DNA of 64,000 nt from Lysobacter enzymogenes (GTDB taxonomy: Bacteria; Pseudomonadota; Gammaproteobacteria; Xanthomonadales; Xanthomonadaceae), in the NCBI RefSeq assembly GCF_900106525.1, contig NZ_FNOG01000010.1, forward strand, positions 83,918 to 147,917. Reading direction: 5' to 3'. A program made the position numbers and the translations under genes. Shown here in pieces: positions 28,301-37,389 of this stretch (its first letter is position 1; each line of letters opens with the position of its first letter). The notes under the pieces were generated by a model, which saw only the letters and a program-made list of their open reading frames with translations, had not been told where the DNA came from and ran no database searches.

Positions 28301-31300
28301 ACCTTGCGCTCGGACAGCTTCAGCCCGAGGCCGTTGCCGTACAGCTTGTCCAGCGAGAACGAATCGATATGCGCCTTGGACAAACGGTAGTCGGCCAGTT
28401 CGCGGCTGCCCTCTACGCGCGACACCAGCTCGACCGAGCCGGAGAACTTCAACCCTTCGATGCCGCTGGCGCCATCGGACCACATCTGGGTGACCGATTC
28501 GCCTTCGCTCGAGGTCAGCAGGAACTGCTGCAGGCTCAGCGAGTCGACTTCGAACTTCGGCACCTGGACGGTGACCTTGTCTTTTTCCTTCTTGGCGCTG
28601 ATGTCGAGCCGGGTCTCGCCGATCTCGAATGAGCCCGCGTCGCCTTCCAGCCCGCTGTTGGGCTGGTGCCCGGCAGTCTGGATCTGCTGCAGAGCGAAGC
28701 GCTTGAACAGGCGCTGGTTGTTGCCGCCGGTGCCGGTCACGGTGACGCCGCCGCGTTCGAGCACGTCGAGCGGATGGATGCCGCCGCCGAGCGCGTCCGA
28801 CAGCAGATCGCCGGCGCCGCTGACCTTGACCCCGAACTCGTCGAGTTCGGTGTTGGCCACGCCGTACTGGGCCAGGTCGTAGGCGATCACGCCGTCGACT
28901 TCGGCCACCGCGTCCTTGGCCGTCTTGATCTCCTCGGGCGTTTTGGCGCGTTGCAGGCGCAGGTAGGCGTCCTGGCGCTGGTCGGCCAGCGCCTGCAATT
29001 CGGCGACCAGGGTCGCGAGCTTGGCGACTTCCTTTTCCAGCGCCGGCTTTTCCGCTTCCTCGGCGGTGCGCGCTTTCTCGCGCAAGCCGTGCAGGCGCTG
29101 GTTCAGCAGGCCCAGCCGCGGCACCACGCCGAGACCGACGATGTTGAGCTGCTTCAATCCGGCCTCGACCAGGTTGCCGCGTTGCTTGACGCTGGCATAG
29201 GCGCCGGTGAGCGTGGCCTTCTCGAACAGCAGGCCGTGGTATTTGCTGCGCGCCTTGTCGATGCGCAGCGAATCGACGCCGACGTCGGCGTCGCGCAGAT
29301 GCTTCTTCCACTCGCTCCAGTCGAGCAGGCCGTTGGCCGGAATCGCGCCGGCGTGCAGGCCGTCGGCGACGATGCGCTCGACTTCGATGCCTTGCTGCGG
29401 CAGTTGCAGCCCGGCGATGTCGGCGTGCTGGGCGGCCAGGCCGACGCGGCCGCTGGCCAGGTCGACTTCCAGGCGGGCGCGGGTGAGATCGATGGACTCC
29501 ACGATCAGCGCCGCATCGGCGGTCAGCAGCTTGCGCAGCGCGCGGAACTCGGTCAGCTCGGTCGCGCTCAGCGAGGACAGGCCCATCGCCACCATCGCCT
29601 GGTAGCGCCGCGCCTTGGGCTTGAGCGCGGTCAGGCTGTCGGCCAGCGCCTGCAGCTCCGGCCGCTTGGACACATCGCCCAGTTCCTTGAGCTTGGCGTC
29701 GAGGTCGCGCTCGCTGAGCACGCCGCCGGCGATGCTGAGCCGGCCGGTGTGCACGTCGCCGAGTTCGAGCACGAAATCGCCGGGGCGGTCGGGCGAGATC
29801 AGCGACGGCTCGCTGAGCCCGAACTGCGCGCGCTGGGCGGTGCGCTGCGGCGTTTCGGTCGGGCTCGACAGCAGCCCCAGCATCGCCGAGCTGCTGCCCT
29901 GGCCGTGGATGTGGTTGAGCACGATCGGTTCGGCGCTGGTCACCGTGCCTTCCACGCCCGACACCGAGGCCTTGCCGATGTCGAGGAAGGCGCCGCCCTT
30001 GTCTTCGAAGTCGAGCCGGTCCAGGTCGGTCTGCAACTGCGATTGCTGCGCCGGGGTCAAGCCGCCGGCGCGGATCTTGGCCTGGATGGCGAGGTATTCC
30101 TGCTCTTGTTTTTCGACCTGCGCGCGCTGGCCTTCCAGCTCGGCCGCGCGCGCATCGAGTTCGGCCAGCGCCTGCGCGGCGTCGCCGCGGCCTTGCAGCG
30201 CGGCCTTGCGCTGGGCGATGGAGGCCAGTTCGGCGCGCAGGCGGGTGGCCTTGTTGAGGCCTACGCGCATGGCGAAGTCCTGCACTTCGGCCTTGGCCAC
30301 GCGCTGGCCGCCGCTGCTGGCGAAGCCTTCGGCGCTCAGGCTGCCGAAGCTCATGTCGATCGCGCGGATGCGGCTGGTCAGGTCGCTGCCGAAGCGGTTG
30401 TCCGGCTCCAGGCCCTGGTCGCCGAGGCCGCGCACGCGGTTGATGCCGGCCGCCATCAGCCCCACCGCCGCCAGCTGCGCCAGCCACGGCAGCACCATCA
30501 GCACCAGCAGCGGGAACGGGATGTAGCGGCCCTTGCGCTGCGCCGGCGGCGCGCCGCGGGTGGAGTCGACGCTGCCGGCGGCCAGGCGCAGCGCGGTCAC
30601 GCTGAGCTTGGCGATGGTGTACATCGCCCGGCTCTTGGCGTAGAGCACGTCGTTGGCGACCAGCGACTCCAGACTGACCTGCGCCTGCGCGGCCTGGCCC
30701 TGGTTCTGCGAGTCGTAGGCGGCGCGGATGTGCAGCTGGCGCAGATCGACTTGCCCGGTCTGGATCGTGCTGCCGTCGCGCTGGATGTTGGTCGATTCGA
30801 TCAGCAACTGCGGCAGGATCAGCTCGGCCGACTTGCCTTCGCCCTCCAGCCAGCCCGGGTCGAGCAGCAGGGTCAGCTTGTTGGTCTGCGCGCCGATCGG
30901 CTCTTGCTTGCTGCCGCGCTTGGCCGGCTTGGCCAGCTGCGCGCCCATCAGGTCGCCGCCCATGAACTTCTGCACGTCGTTGAGATCGAGCTGGGCGCCG
31001 ATCTTGCCGTCGACGAACAGCACGTCCATGTTCCACAACGTCACCAATCCGCCCCACAGGCTGCGCAGCGAGGCGAACACGCCTTCCTCGTACCAGCGCG
31101 TGCCCTTGAGCATTTCCGGCTCGTACTGGTCGCGCTTGGCCGCCGGGTTCCACAGCCGGAACTCGTCGATCAGCGTCGCCAGCTGCGGTTGCTTGCCGAT
31201 CACATCGAACGTCTGCGAGCGCTCGAACGCGTAGCGGTGCTCGGACATCGCCATCGCCATGCGCAGCGTGCCGCGCAGGGCGACTTCGTTGGCCTTGGTC

Positions 31301-33732
31301 CAGAATTCGGGATCGTTGAGCTGGGCCAGCACGCCGGCGCGGTCGGTGCCTTCGCGGTCGCCGACGTAGGCGTTGATGTCGCGCGCCTGGCGCATCGCCG
31401 GGCCCATCTCGGACTGGATCCGCGCCCAGGTGTCGGGATTGTCGCGAATGAAGGCCTGGCGTTCGTCGTCGGGCAGTGCCTTGACGCACTGGAACGCCAA
31501 GTAGGCCTCCCAGTCCTTGACCATCCAGTCGCTGAAAAGGCCGCGGCTGACCAGCTCGCGCGCCTGCTCGCGCACCCGCAGCGGGTCGCGGGCGAGGATG
31601 ATCTTCAAGGTCGCGACGCGGTTGCCCTGGTCGAACAGGAACGATTCGGGCAGCTCGCCGAACAGTTCGTCGATGTAGCCCAGGCTGTCGAGTTCGCGCA
31701 AGTAGGCTTGCAGCAGGATTTCGTCGCCCGCGCTTTCGTGCCCCGGCTCGAGCGAGCCGGCGCCGAGCTTGACCAGATCGCCGTACAGCTCGATCGCCTC
31801 GGCGTCGCGGTAGATGCCGCGGCGCCGGTCCTTGAACTTGGCCACCAGCGCCTGCAGTTGCTTGCGCGCGTCGCCCTGGTCCAGGCGCTGGCGCTGGGCG
31901 CCGGAGGCGTCGTAGTAGTAGGTGTCGGTATCGCTGCGCCAGCCGCCGGGCTCGCTGGCGCCTTGCGCGCCGAGCTTGAGCATGCGCTCGTACTCGTCCT
32001 TGTCGGCGGCCTTGCGCACCTCCAGCACCGGCAGTTTCAGCCCGGTCGTCGCGTCGCGCGGCAGGTTGTCGATCAGGCGCAGGTAGTATTTTCCGCCTTC
32101 GCGCTGGCGGAAGCGGTACTGCGCCGGCATCGGCAGGGTCTGCAGCAGGCGGTAGGCGAACAGCGCTTCGTGGTCGCGGATGGCCCAGTCGAGCAGGTGA
32201 TAGGACAGCAGGTCTTCGAGCAGTTGCTCGTTGCGGTAGGGCAGGCGGGTCTGCACCAGCGCGGTCAGGGTCTGGGTCTGCCACGGCGCGGACTGGCCGA
32301 TGAAAGCGTTCGGCGGCAGCAGGTCGATGATGAGGTCGACCAGTCCGTCGCGTTCGAGCTGTTCGCCGATGTAGCCGAAGCGGGCGTCGTCGGCGAGCTG
32401 CGGGTAGAGCATCTGCAACGCGGCGATCGCGTCGGTGGCGTTGGGATGGCGCGGCTCGCCGTCGCCGTCGCGCGGGGCCTGCAGGCGCTCGCGGATCTGC
32501 GCGATCAGGTCGTTGGCGCCTTCGTCCTTGGCGTGGGCGAGCAGGCGCTTGCGCTTTTGCGCCAGCGCGGCCTCGTCGTCGACCGCCTGCTTGCGCGCCT
32601 TGGCGAGCTTTTCCAGGACCTCCGGCGTCGGCGCGGGCGCGTGCACCAGGCGCGCGATGGCTTCGCCTTTTTCCGATGCGCGCAGCTCTTCCCAGACCGG
32701 CGCGGGCAGGTTGCCGACGATGTAGACCAGGGCCTGGGTTTCCTCCAGGTCCAGCCCGCCGTCGGGCAGCGCGCGCAGGGCCTTGAGGTCGATCGCCTCA
32801 TAACGCTCCGGCTCCAGCGCCTTGTAGCAGGCCAGCACCGAGCGGCGGTGCTGGTACATATGCGGCGGGTTGATGTTGTCGGCCAGCCAGTAACGGTATT
32901 TGGCGTCCAGCGCGCCGACCATGGCCACGGCGACGTCGAACGGCGCGGTGTCGAGGATGCGCATGACCTTGAACACGTCGCCGTCGGACACCCACCAGCC
33001 GTCGAGCGCCTCGCGGATCGACTCGAGCTCGCGCGAGCGGCTGGTCTTGACCGAGTCGGCCAGCGGCGGCGATTCGACCGCCTCAGCGGTTTCGCTTTTG
33101 CCGGTGTCGGCCGCGGCGCGCGCGCTGCGCAAGGCGACGCGCGGGCGCGGCAGGCTCTCGCGGCGGGCGAACGCGGCGCCGATGGCGTCGGCCTCGGCTT
33201 CGGCGGCGGCTACGCTGTCGCTGGGCGCGGCGCTGGCCAGCGCGCGCTGGGCCGCGTGCGCGGTTTCGTGGGCGAGCAGATAACGGCCCTGCGCTTCGTG
33301 CGGGCGGTAGCGGCCCGGATGCAGCAGCACCCGCGCGTCTTCCTGCAGCGCGTTGGCGCCGCGCGCCTGGATGCGGATGGCGGCGTCGGCGTCGACTTGC
33401 ACTTCCAGCCGCGACAGATCCAGGCCGAAGGCGCGGCCGAGTTCTTGCAGCAGTTGCGCGGTGAGCCGGGCGCGGGCGAGGTCGGCGTCGTGGATGCGCG
33501 CGCCGCCGCAGCCGATGCGGGCGAAGTCGGGCGCGGCGTCGTCGCTGCGCAGCAGCGGCGGCGGCGCCAGCGGCGCGGCGGTGCGGGCGCTGGCACGGTC
33601 GGGCTCGATGCGACCGGATTCCTGAGCGCTGCGCTTGCGTTCGGGCGCGCGCTGCGCGTTCGCGTCGGCGCGCGCCGGCGCCGCTGCGGCGGCCGGTGCG
33701 GCGGGGCGGACGGCGGCGACGCGCTCGCTCAT
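25381..33732 (-). CDS. Giant DUF4157-type eCIS protein, 2783 aa, of unknown function
   Basis: This single frame encodes about 2783 residues. An Ala/Pro-rich start is followed by a DUF4157-like domain with HETAH near residue 154, then a helical region (about 220-900). A long hydrophobic stretch (YIPFPLLVLMVLPWLAQLAA, about 1067-1100) comes next, then coiled coils near 1160-1225 and 1540-1610. The C-terminal half is highly repetitive and beta-rich, with recurring IDSLHVGKVESEEL-like units. Near residue 2640 is an EF-hand-like calcium loop, DKNGDGKLGDGD. It may be a giant cargo, a membrane-acting effector, or a fusion serving as tape measure, since no separate tape measure is visible. It overlaps both neighbours by 4 bp. 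Confidence 0.7.
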   Translation of the reverse strand: MSERVAAVRPAAPAAAAAPARADANAQRAPERKRSAQESGRIEPDRASARTAAPLAPPPLLRSDDAAPDFARIGCGGARIHDADLARARLTAQLLQELGRAFGLDLSRLEVQVDADAAIRIQARGANALQEDARVLLHPGRYRPHEAQGRYLLAHETAHAAQRALASAAPSDSVAAAEAEADAIGAAFARRESLPRPRVALRSARAAADTGKSETAEAVESPPLADSVKTSRSRELESIREALDGWWVSDGDVFKVMRILDTAPFDVAVAMVGALDAKYRYWLADNINPPHMYQHRRSVLACYKALEPERYEAIDLKALRALPDGGLDLEETQALVYIVGNLPAPVWEELRASEKGEAIARLVHAPAPTPEVLEKLAKARKQAVDDEAALAQKRKRLLAHAKDEGANDLIAQIRERLQAPRDGDGEPRHPNATDAIAALQMLYPQLADDARFGYIGEQLERDGLVDLIIDLLPPNAFIGQSAPWQTQTLTALVQTRLPYRNEQLLEDLLSYHLLDWAIRDHEALFAYRLLQTLPMPAQYRFRQREGGKYYLRLIDNLPRDATTGLKLPVLEVRKAADKDEYERMLKLGAQGASEPGGWRSDTDTYYYDASGAQRQRLDQGDARKQLQALVAKFKDRRRGIYRDAEAIELYGDLVKLGAGSLEPGHESAGDEILLQAYLRELDSLGYIDELFGELPESFLFDQGNRVATLKIILARDPLRVREQARELVSRGLFSDWMVKDWEAYLAFQCVKALPDDERQAFIRDNPDTWARIQSEMGPAMRQARDINAYVGDREGTDRAGVLAQLNDPEFWTKANEVALRGTLRMAMAMSEHRYAFERSQTFDVIGKQPQLATLIDEFRLWNPAAKRDQYEPEMLKGTRWYEEGVFASLRSLWGGLVTLWNMDVLFVDGKIGAQLDLNDVQKFMGGDLMGAQLAKPAKRGSKQEPIGAQTNKLTLLLDPGWLEGEGKSAELILPQLLIESTNIQRDGSTIQTGQVDLRQLHIRAAYDSQNQGQAAQAQVSLESLVANDVLYAKSRAMYTIAKLSVTALRLAAGSVDSTRGAPPAQRKGRYIPFPLLVLMVLPWLAQLAAVGLMAAGINRVRGLGDQGLEPDNRFGSDLTSRIRAIDMSFGSLSAEGFASSGGQRVAKAEVQDFAMRVGLNKATRLRAELASIAQRKAALQGRGDAAQALAELDARAAELEGQRAQVEKQEQEYLAIQAKIRAGGLTPAQQSQLQTDLDRLDFEDKGGAFLDIGKASVSGVEGTVTSAEPIVLNHIHGQGSSSAMLGLLSSPTETPQRTAQRAQFGLSEPSLISPDRPGDFVLELGDVHTGRLSIAGGVLSERDLDAKLKELGDVSKRPELQALADSLTALKPKARRYQAMVAMGLSSLSATELTEFRALRKLLTADAALIVESIDLTRARLEVDLASGRVGLAAQHADIAGLQLPQQGIEVERIVADGLHAGAIPANGLLDWSEWKKHLRDADVGVDSLRIDKARSKYHGLLFEKATLTGAYASVKQRGNLVEAGLKQLNIVGLGVVPRLGLLNQRLHGLREKARTAEEAEKPALEKEVAKLATLVAELQALADQRQDAYLRLQRAKTPEEIKTAKDAVAEVDGVIAYDLAQYGVANTELDEFGVKVSGAGDLLSDALGGGIHPLDVLERGGVTVTGTGGNNQRLFKRFALQQIQTAGHQPNSGLEGDAGSFEIGETRLDISAKKEKDKVTVQVPKFEVDSLSLQQFLLTSSEGESVTQMWSDGASGIEGLKFSGSVELVSRVEGSRELADYRLSKAHIDSFSLDKLYGNGLGLKLSERKVDIAIASGSINGVHADGIDIDLPADKDAKVKLTSTRKGKPVSLGIDSIDNLVVSKALVDTWAGHGRLDARAIRVDLLQDGAIAAKIGDLDLTDTYVRGPNGWVHLTLKDFGAGVRYKDGALDIDDIHFGSLTVFGVHWKVGESGFVESGKPTTLTDFKLKGRIETREVPAKAKPGQTAKTEREIGKLRIDSLHVGKVESEELTYQDAENRVELRRAAYSDAVEMMPFQPLYLQNLDVTGLEWTPEKKLSAGKIEAQEYAGSANYSAIGSALKAGIGLKGRGMSVEVIGPGEYAVDVGKIESTGGYLRKDKLNTRFGSKGIIGKVAIGPDYTEASGVEVSAATLVEMHYTDAPKKIDLDAVKVEKIVLGKARQNYRLDPDPAHPGQTVKTPTTLAVSDLDLYGVVANGFHYHGESEGLNGDGVKETSTQDVSATKAELGHLRVGRFDSNELDGTSSLTGVKVEAQPSRPGKDPFAIQGLSAKLVDTLGSATTIKKLVANVDGGPLTADSIKFSTVKLGTKTLPDGKTVDIVHTGIDGSFVLNRLGLINPNLTLTDAKGKETYIKGYGTALEAKGIKPRFQPNGTVSLPIDQVLATGLRISNNKDSNTIRLPLLRISNIAAGMRGMGTQEGIDFLAAKIGEIHVEGVEVSIVKEHKKELTDAEFKQATDDFNEEQAAEKKEPSGKLIVEPLSGLSGTINGEYKFDGWLDPDIDVSINGGIINFSGMTNYAVRLHTRNVTRGGVTGPEDIITLGNDIDLKVLKDFKRKMPGFYGDTGPDNYGQINLRETIEGLANEPAAKPERTFEASTPLNDFIGFTGELALGNGRIGRDKNGDGKLGDGDTWVDMHRDNDSQNTVKLHKSDIGTLVDVEMPQLHFAGAGFTAGKTRAFRTKDGKTVESQTRLGRTAGITLNTLTIKIGGLAAMTMTVTLKIQSGTITDIRIGDPTFSDAAGLSTVAAPDAKEVDRDATPLGAAP

Positions 33733-34007
33733 GGGCCGCGCGCCAGTGCGCGGTGCAGCCCGCGCGCGAGCTCGACGCCCAGGCGCACCGGGTCGCCGCT
33801 GGCGGCGACGAGTGGCGGCGCCTGCAGGCTGGCCAGCGCGCCGCCGCGCGGCGCCAGCGGCTCGATCCGGTGCAGGCGGGTGAGTTCGGCGGCGAACGCG
33901 CGCTGCAACTGCTGCGTCTGCAGCGGCGACAAGGCCGGGCCGTCCAGGCGCAGGCGCTCGATGCTGAGCGTCAACGGCGCGGCGGCGGGGGCGGGCGCGC
34001 GGCTCAT
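33729..34007 (-). CDS. Small eCIS-associated protein
   Basis: This 92-aa protein contains LSIERLRLDGPALSPLQTQQLQRAFAAELTRLHR, a compact beta-alpha motif that recurs in short proteins encoded between the ATPase and cargo genes in other eCIS loci. The Pro/Ala start and the C-terminal VRLGVELARGLHRAL helix flank it. It overlaps the ATPase gene upstream and the giant gene downstream by 4 bp each, so all three are translationally coupled. That coupling suggests it helps loading or assembly of the giant protein. The start at 34007 is chosen because the longer frame overlaps the ATPase throughout. Function is unknown. Confidence 0.65.
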   Translation of the reverse strand: MSRAPAPAAAPLTLSIERLRLDGPALSPLQTQQLQRAFAAELTRLHRIEPLAPRGGALASLQAPPLVAASGDPVRLGVELARGLHRALARGP

Positions 34008-36082
34008 CGGAACTCGGCCTCGTTGACCGGCCGCTCGAGCTTGCGCAATTCGGTGCGCACCGCGTCGAGCAGGCGCGGCATGCCGACCGCGCCGCCGTCG
34101 CCGGCCGCGGCGAAGGCGGCGTTGAGGGCGATGGAATGGATGTTGCCGCCGGACAGGTTGAAGCGCGCCAGACGGTCGTAATCCAGGGTTTCGCACGGCA
34201 CCCCGGACGGCAGCGCGCCGCGCCACAGGCGCTTGCGCTCGCCGGGGCCGGGGAACTGGAAATTGACCACGAAGCGCAGCCGGCGCATGAACGCGGTATC
34301 GAGCGATCCCTTCATGTTGGTGGCCAGGATCGCCAGCCCGGAGAACGCTTCCATGCGTTGCAGCAGGTAGTTGATTTCGATGTTGGCGTAGCGGTCGTGG
34401 CTGTCCTTGACCTCGCTGCGCTTGCCGAACAAGGCATCGGCTTCGTCGAAGAACAAGATCGCGCCGCCTTGTTCGGCGGCGTCGAACAGCTTGCGCAGGT
34501 TCTTCTCGGTCTCGCCGATGTACTTGCTGACCACGCCCGACAGATCGATGCGGAACAGGTCCAGGCGCAGCTCGTTGGCGATGACCTCGGCGGCCATGGT
34601 CTTGCCGGTGCCGCTCTCGCCGGCGAACAGCGCGCTGATGCCCATGCCGCGGTTCATCCGCTCGGCGTAGCCCCATTGCTGGTAGACGCGGTGGCGTTCG
34701 CGCACTTGCGCGGCGATCTGGCGCAGCAGGCCGGTGGATTCCTCGTTGAGCACCAAGTCCGGCCAGCGCGCCTTCGGCGTCAGGCGCTGGGCCAGCGCGT
34801 CCAGGCGCGCGGTGGACAGCTCGCGGCAGGCGTCCCAGGCCGAGTCGCCGTCGCGCGCGGCCGCGGCGGCGGCCGCGGCGCGGATCTGGCCGAGGTTGAG
34901 CTGGAAGTGGCCGGACAATTCGGCGGCTTCGCGTTCGCGCGCCGGCTCGGGCGCGTCCGGCTGGGTTTCGTCGCCCGCGCCTTGCGGCAGATGCTGCAAC
35001 CACGCCGCGTGCTGTTCGGCCGCGCTCGGCAGCGGCGCCGGTGCGCTGCAATGCGCGGTCTCCAGCGCCAGCGGCGTTTCGCGCAGGCCCAGGAAGCTCA
35101 GGCCGAGCGGATGGGCGAGGAACTGGCGCAGCGCCGCGGTGGCTTCGCCGCCGCCGTCGAGCGCGTCGGCGTCGATGTACAGCGCCACCGGCAGCAACAG
35201 GCTTTCGCGCTGCCACAGCCGCGCCAGCAGATCGACGTCGGCGCGTTGCGCCGGCAGCGATTCCATCGGCAGGCGATACAGGTGGCGGCCCAGCGCCTGC
35301 GCCGCTTCGCAGGCGATGGCCTGGCGGCTGCCCGGATCGGTGCCGAGCAGCTGCGCCACCGGCAGCGACGCGCCCGGCGCGGCCGCGCGCAGAGCGGCGA
35401 GGATGCGTTGCGCGCTGTCGCGCTGGCTCGGCGACAACGGCGCCGGTTCGCACGGGCTCAGCACTGCCGATAGACGTTCGTCGAGCAGGTTCAAGCCCTT
35501 GATGCAGGCGACCACGCGCTCGTCGGCGCGCAGCGCGGCGGCGGTCAGCGCCGGTGCGCCGGCCTGATCGACCTGCAGCAGGTGCAGATAGCGCAGCGGC
35601 CGCTGCGGCGCCAGCGCGTCCCAGCTGGGGTCGTCGAACAATTGCAGCGCCAGCGCGAAGGTCGGCACGCCGGCGCCGCCGCCTTGCGCGGTGGCGATCA
35701 GTGCCGGTAGCGACGGATCGAGTTCCATCGCCGCGCACAGCAGCAGGATGTCGGTTTCGAACGGGCTCAATCCGAGCCGTTCGGCCAGCGCCGGCAAGGC
35801 CGGCGGCGAATCGGCGTGCGCGGCGCGCTGACGCTGTTCGTGCGCGTCGGCGATGCGTTCGGCCAGCGCTTGCGGCGCCGGCAGCGCGGGCGCGGGCGGC
35901 GGCGCCGCGCGGCCCAGCCATTGCGGCCGGCCGGGCGCCGGCGCGCGCTGCGCGGGCGCGGCATCGGTCGGCGGCGCGGCCAGCTGTTGCAGGCGCAGGC
36001 GCAGCCAATGCAGGGACGCGGCGAGGTAATCGTTGTTGTCCTCGATCCAGCGTTCGCGCTCGTGGTGGGCGGTGTCGGGCAT
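34004..36082 (-). CDS. AAA+ ATPase of the eCIS (Afp15-like)
   Basis: This 692-aa protein has an N-terminal substrate-recognition part (about 1-430) and a C-terminal AAA+ module. Walker A GESGTGKT is near residue 488, Walker B ILFFDEADALFGKR near 540, with a sensor region ILATNMKGSLDTAFMRRLRFVV and the NFQFPGPGERKRLW motif of the Afp15/CDC48-like family. Such ATPases are a hallmark of eCIS, are absent from R-type tailocins, and are needed for assembly or cargo handling. The ATG at 36082 has a GAGGAG ribosome site. It follows the DUF4255 gene by 14 bp and overlaps the next small gene by 4 bp. Confidence 0.93.
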   Translation of the reverse strand: MPDTAHHERERWIEDNNDYLAASLHWLRLRLQQLAAPPTDAAPAQRAPAPGRPQWLGRAAPPPAPALPAPQALAERIADAHEQRQRAAHADSPPALPALAERLGLSPFETDILLLCAAMELDPSLPALIATAQGGGAGVPTFALALQLFDDPSWDALAPQRPLRYLHLLQVDQAGAPALTAAALRADERVVACIKGLNLLDERLSAVLSPCEPAPLSPSQRDSAQRILAALRAAAPGASLPVAQLLGTDPGSRQAIACEAAQALGRHLYRLPMESLPAQRADVDLLARLWQRESLLLPVALYIDADALDGGGEATAALRQFLAHPLGLSFLGLRETPLALETAHCSAPAPLPSAAEQHAAWLQHLPQGAGDETQPDAPEPAREREAAELSGHFQLNLGQIRAAAAAAAARDGDSAWDACRELSTARLDALAQRLTPKARWPDLVLNEESTGLLRQIAAQVRERHRVYQQWGYAERMNRGMGISALFAGESGTGKTMAAEVIANELRLDLFRIDLSGVVSKYIGETEKNLRKLFDAAEQGGAILFFDEADALFGKRSEVKDSHDRYANIEINYLLQRMEAFSGLAILATNMKGSLDTAFMRRLRFVVNFQFPGPGERKRLWRGALPSGVPCETLDYDRLARFNLSGGNIHSIALNAAFAAAGDGGAVGMPRLLDAVRTELRKLERPVNEAEFR

Positions 36083-36096
36083 GGGCGCGGCGCTCC

Positions 36097-37389
36097 TCAC
36101 GCGATCACCACGGTCTGCTGCGGATCGAAGCCGAACACGCCCTGGTCGTCGGCGACCGCGGCGATGCTTTCCACGCCGTCCACGCGCACGATCACCGGAT
36201 AGCGTCCGGCCACGGCGAGGGCGGCGGGCACGGTGACCTCGATGATGGTGGGTTGTTCGGGATCGGCTGGGGTCTGGATGCTGTCGGCCAGCAGTTCGTC
36301 GCCGCCGAAGCGCACGCGCACGCCGGCGTGTTGTTCGGGCAGCAGGCGCGGGCTGCAGCGCAGAGTCAGCGCCAATGCGCCGGGCGCGGCGTTGAGCGGG
36401 CTGACCTCCACGCGCGGCGCCAGCATCATCGCGATCGGCGCGCTGGCGATGGTCGGTTGGTCCGCCGGCGCCAGGCGCAGACGCACTGCGTAGAAGCCGG
36501 CGATCCAGTCGGCCATCGCGCCGGCGTCGACGCCGGCGGCAGGCAGCTGCGCTTCCAGCGCCAGCGCGCTGGCGGTGGCGGCGACCGGCAGCGTGCGCGC
36601 GGCGGTCGCGCGCGGATGCTCGAACACCAGTTCGGCGTCGGCGGCCTGCAGGTTGCGGCCTTCGATGCGCAAGGCATCGCCCAGGCGCGCGGCGCGCAGC
36701 AGTTCCGAGGCGGCCGGGCGGATCGATTCCAGGCGCGGCGCGCCGGCGGCGCGCGCGGCCGGGCCGCGGTCGTCGGCGCCGCGCTTGAGCACCGGCGGCG
36801 CGGCGCGCGCGGCGGCTTCGGTTTCCATCAGCACCACCGACACCTGATAGGCCATCGACGGGCGATAGCGCGCCTGCATCGCGGTCCACAGCTTGGACAG
36901 CTCTTCGCCGCCGAGGTATTGCGGGGTGATCTTCAGCGATTCGATCTGGTCGGCGAGGTTGAGCGCGGAGAAATCGCCGAACGGCGGATTCGGCGGGCCC
37001 AGCGCGTTGCGCAGGCGCGCGCGGTCCAGGCCCGGAGTGTCGTGCAGCGCGAGCATGGCCAGGCCGAGCAGGGCTTCGGCGTTGAGGTCCTGGGCGCCGT
37101 AGGCGGTGAGCAGGTAGTGCAGGTCCAGCGCCAGCGGCGCGTTGCGCAGGCGCTGGCCGCTGCCGTCGCGGGTCGGCAGGGTCTGGTTGCGCCAGCCGCT
37201 GTTGGGCGTGACCTGGTACAGGAACAGATTGAGCTGGTTGGGCTCGGTCTGCCCGGTGGTGATCCGGTCCGGCGGCGTGGCGGTGACGGTGATGCTGCCG
37301 ATCGACGACAGGTCCAGGCCCAGCAGGCTGTCGCTGATCAGGTCCTTGAGCGTGGCGGTCACCGCGGCGATGGCCAGTGCGTTACTCAT
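36097..37389 (-). CDS. DUF4255 tube-terminator/cap protein (Afp16-like)
   Basis: This 430-aa protein has an N-terminal DUF4255 domain (residues about 1-190: AIAAVTATLKDLISDSL, PNQLNLFLYQVTPNSGWRNQ, LALDLHYLLTAYGAQDLNAEALLGLAMLALHDTPGL). This family caps the eCIS tube and sheath and sets particle length. The C-terminal half (about 225-430) looks like two Ig/IPT-type beta-sandwich domains (LRIEGRNLQAADAELVFEH, VPAALAVAGRYPVIVRVDGV), an extension found in larger Afp16 relatives. It overlaps the upstream linker gene by 4 bp and precedes the ATPase by 14 bp. Confidence 0.9.
   Translation of the reverse strand: MSNALAIAAVTATLKDLISDSLLGLDLSSIGSITVTATPPDRITTGQTEPNQLNLFLYQVTPNSGWRNQTLPTRDGSGQRLRNAPLALDLHYLLTAYGAQDLNAEALLGLAMLALHDTPGLDRARLRNALGPPNPPFGDFSALNLADQIESLKITPQYLGGEELSKLWTAMQARYRPSMAYQVSVVLMETEAAARAAPPVLKRGADDRGPAARAAGAPRLESIRPAASELLRAARLGDALRIEGRNLQAADAELVFEHPRATAARTLPVAATASALALEAQLPAAGVDAGAMADWIAGFYAVRLRLAPADQPTIASAPIAMMLAPRVEVSPLNAAPGALALTLRCSPRLLPEQHAGVRVRFGGDELLADSIQTPADPEQPTIIEVTVPAALAVAGRYPVIVRVDGVESIAAVADDQGVFGFDPQQTVVIA

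Noticed and set aside
28666..34026. Long plus-strand frame of about 1786 codons opposite the giant eCIS gene
   Set aside because: Antisense frame produced by codon bias; no start context or recognisable domain, whereas the minus strand has HExxH, coiled coils and an EF-hand-like loop and is coupled to its neighbours.
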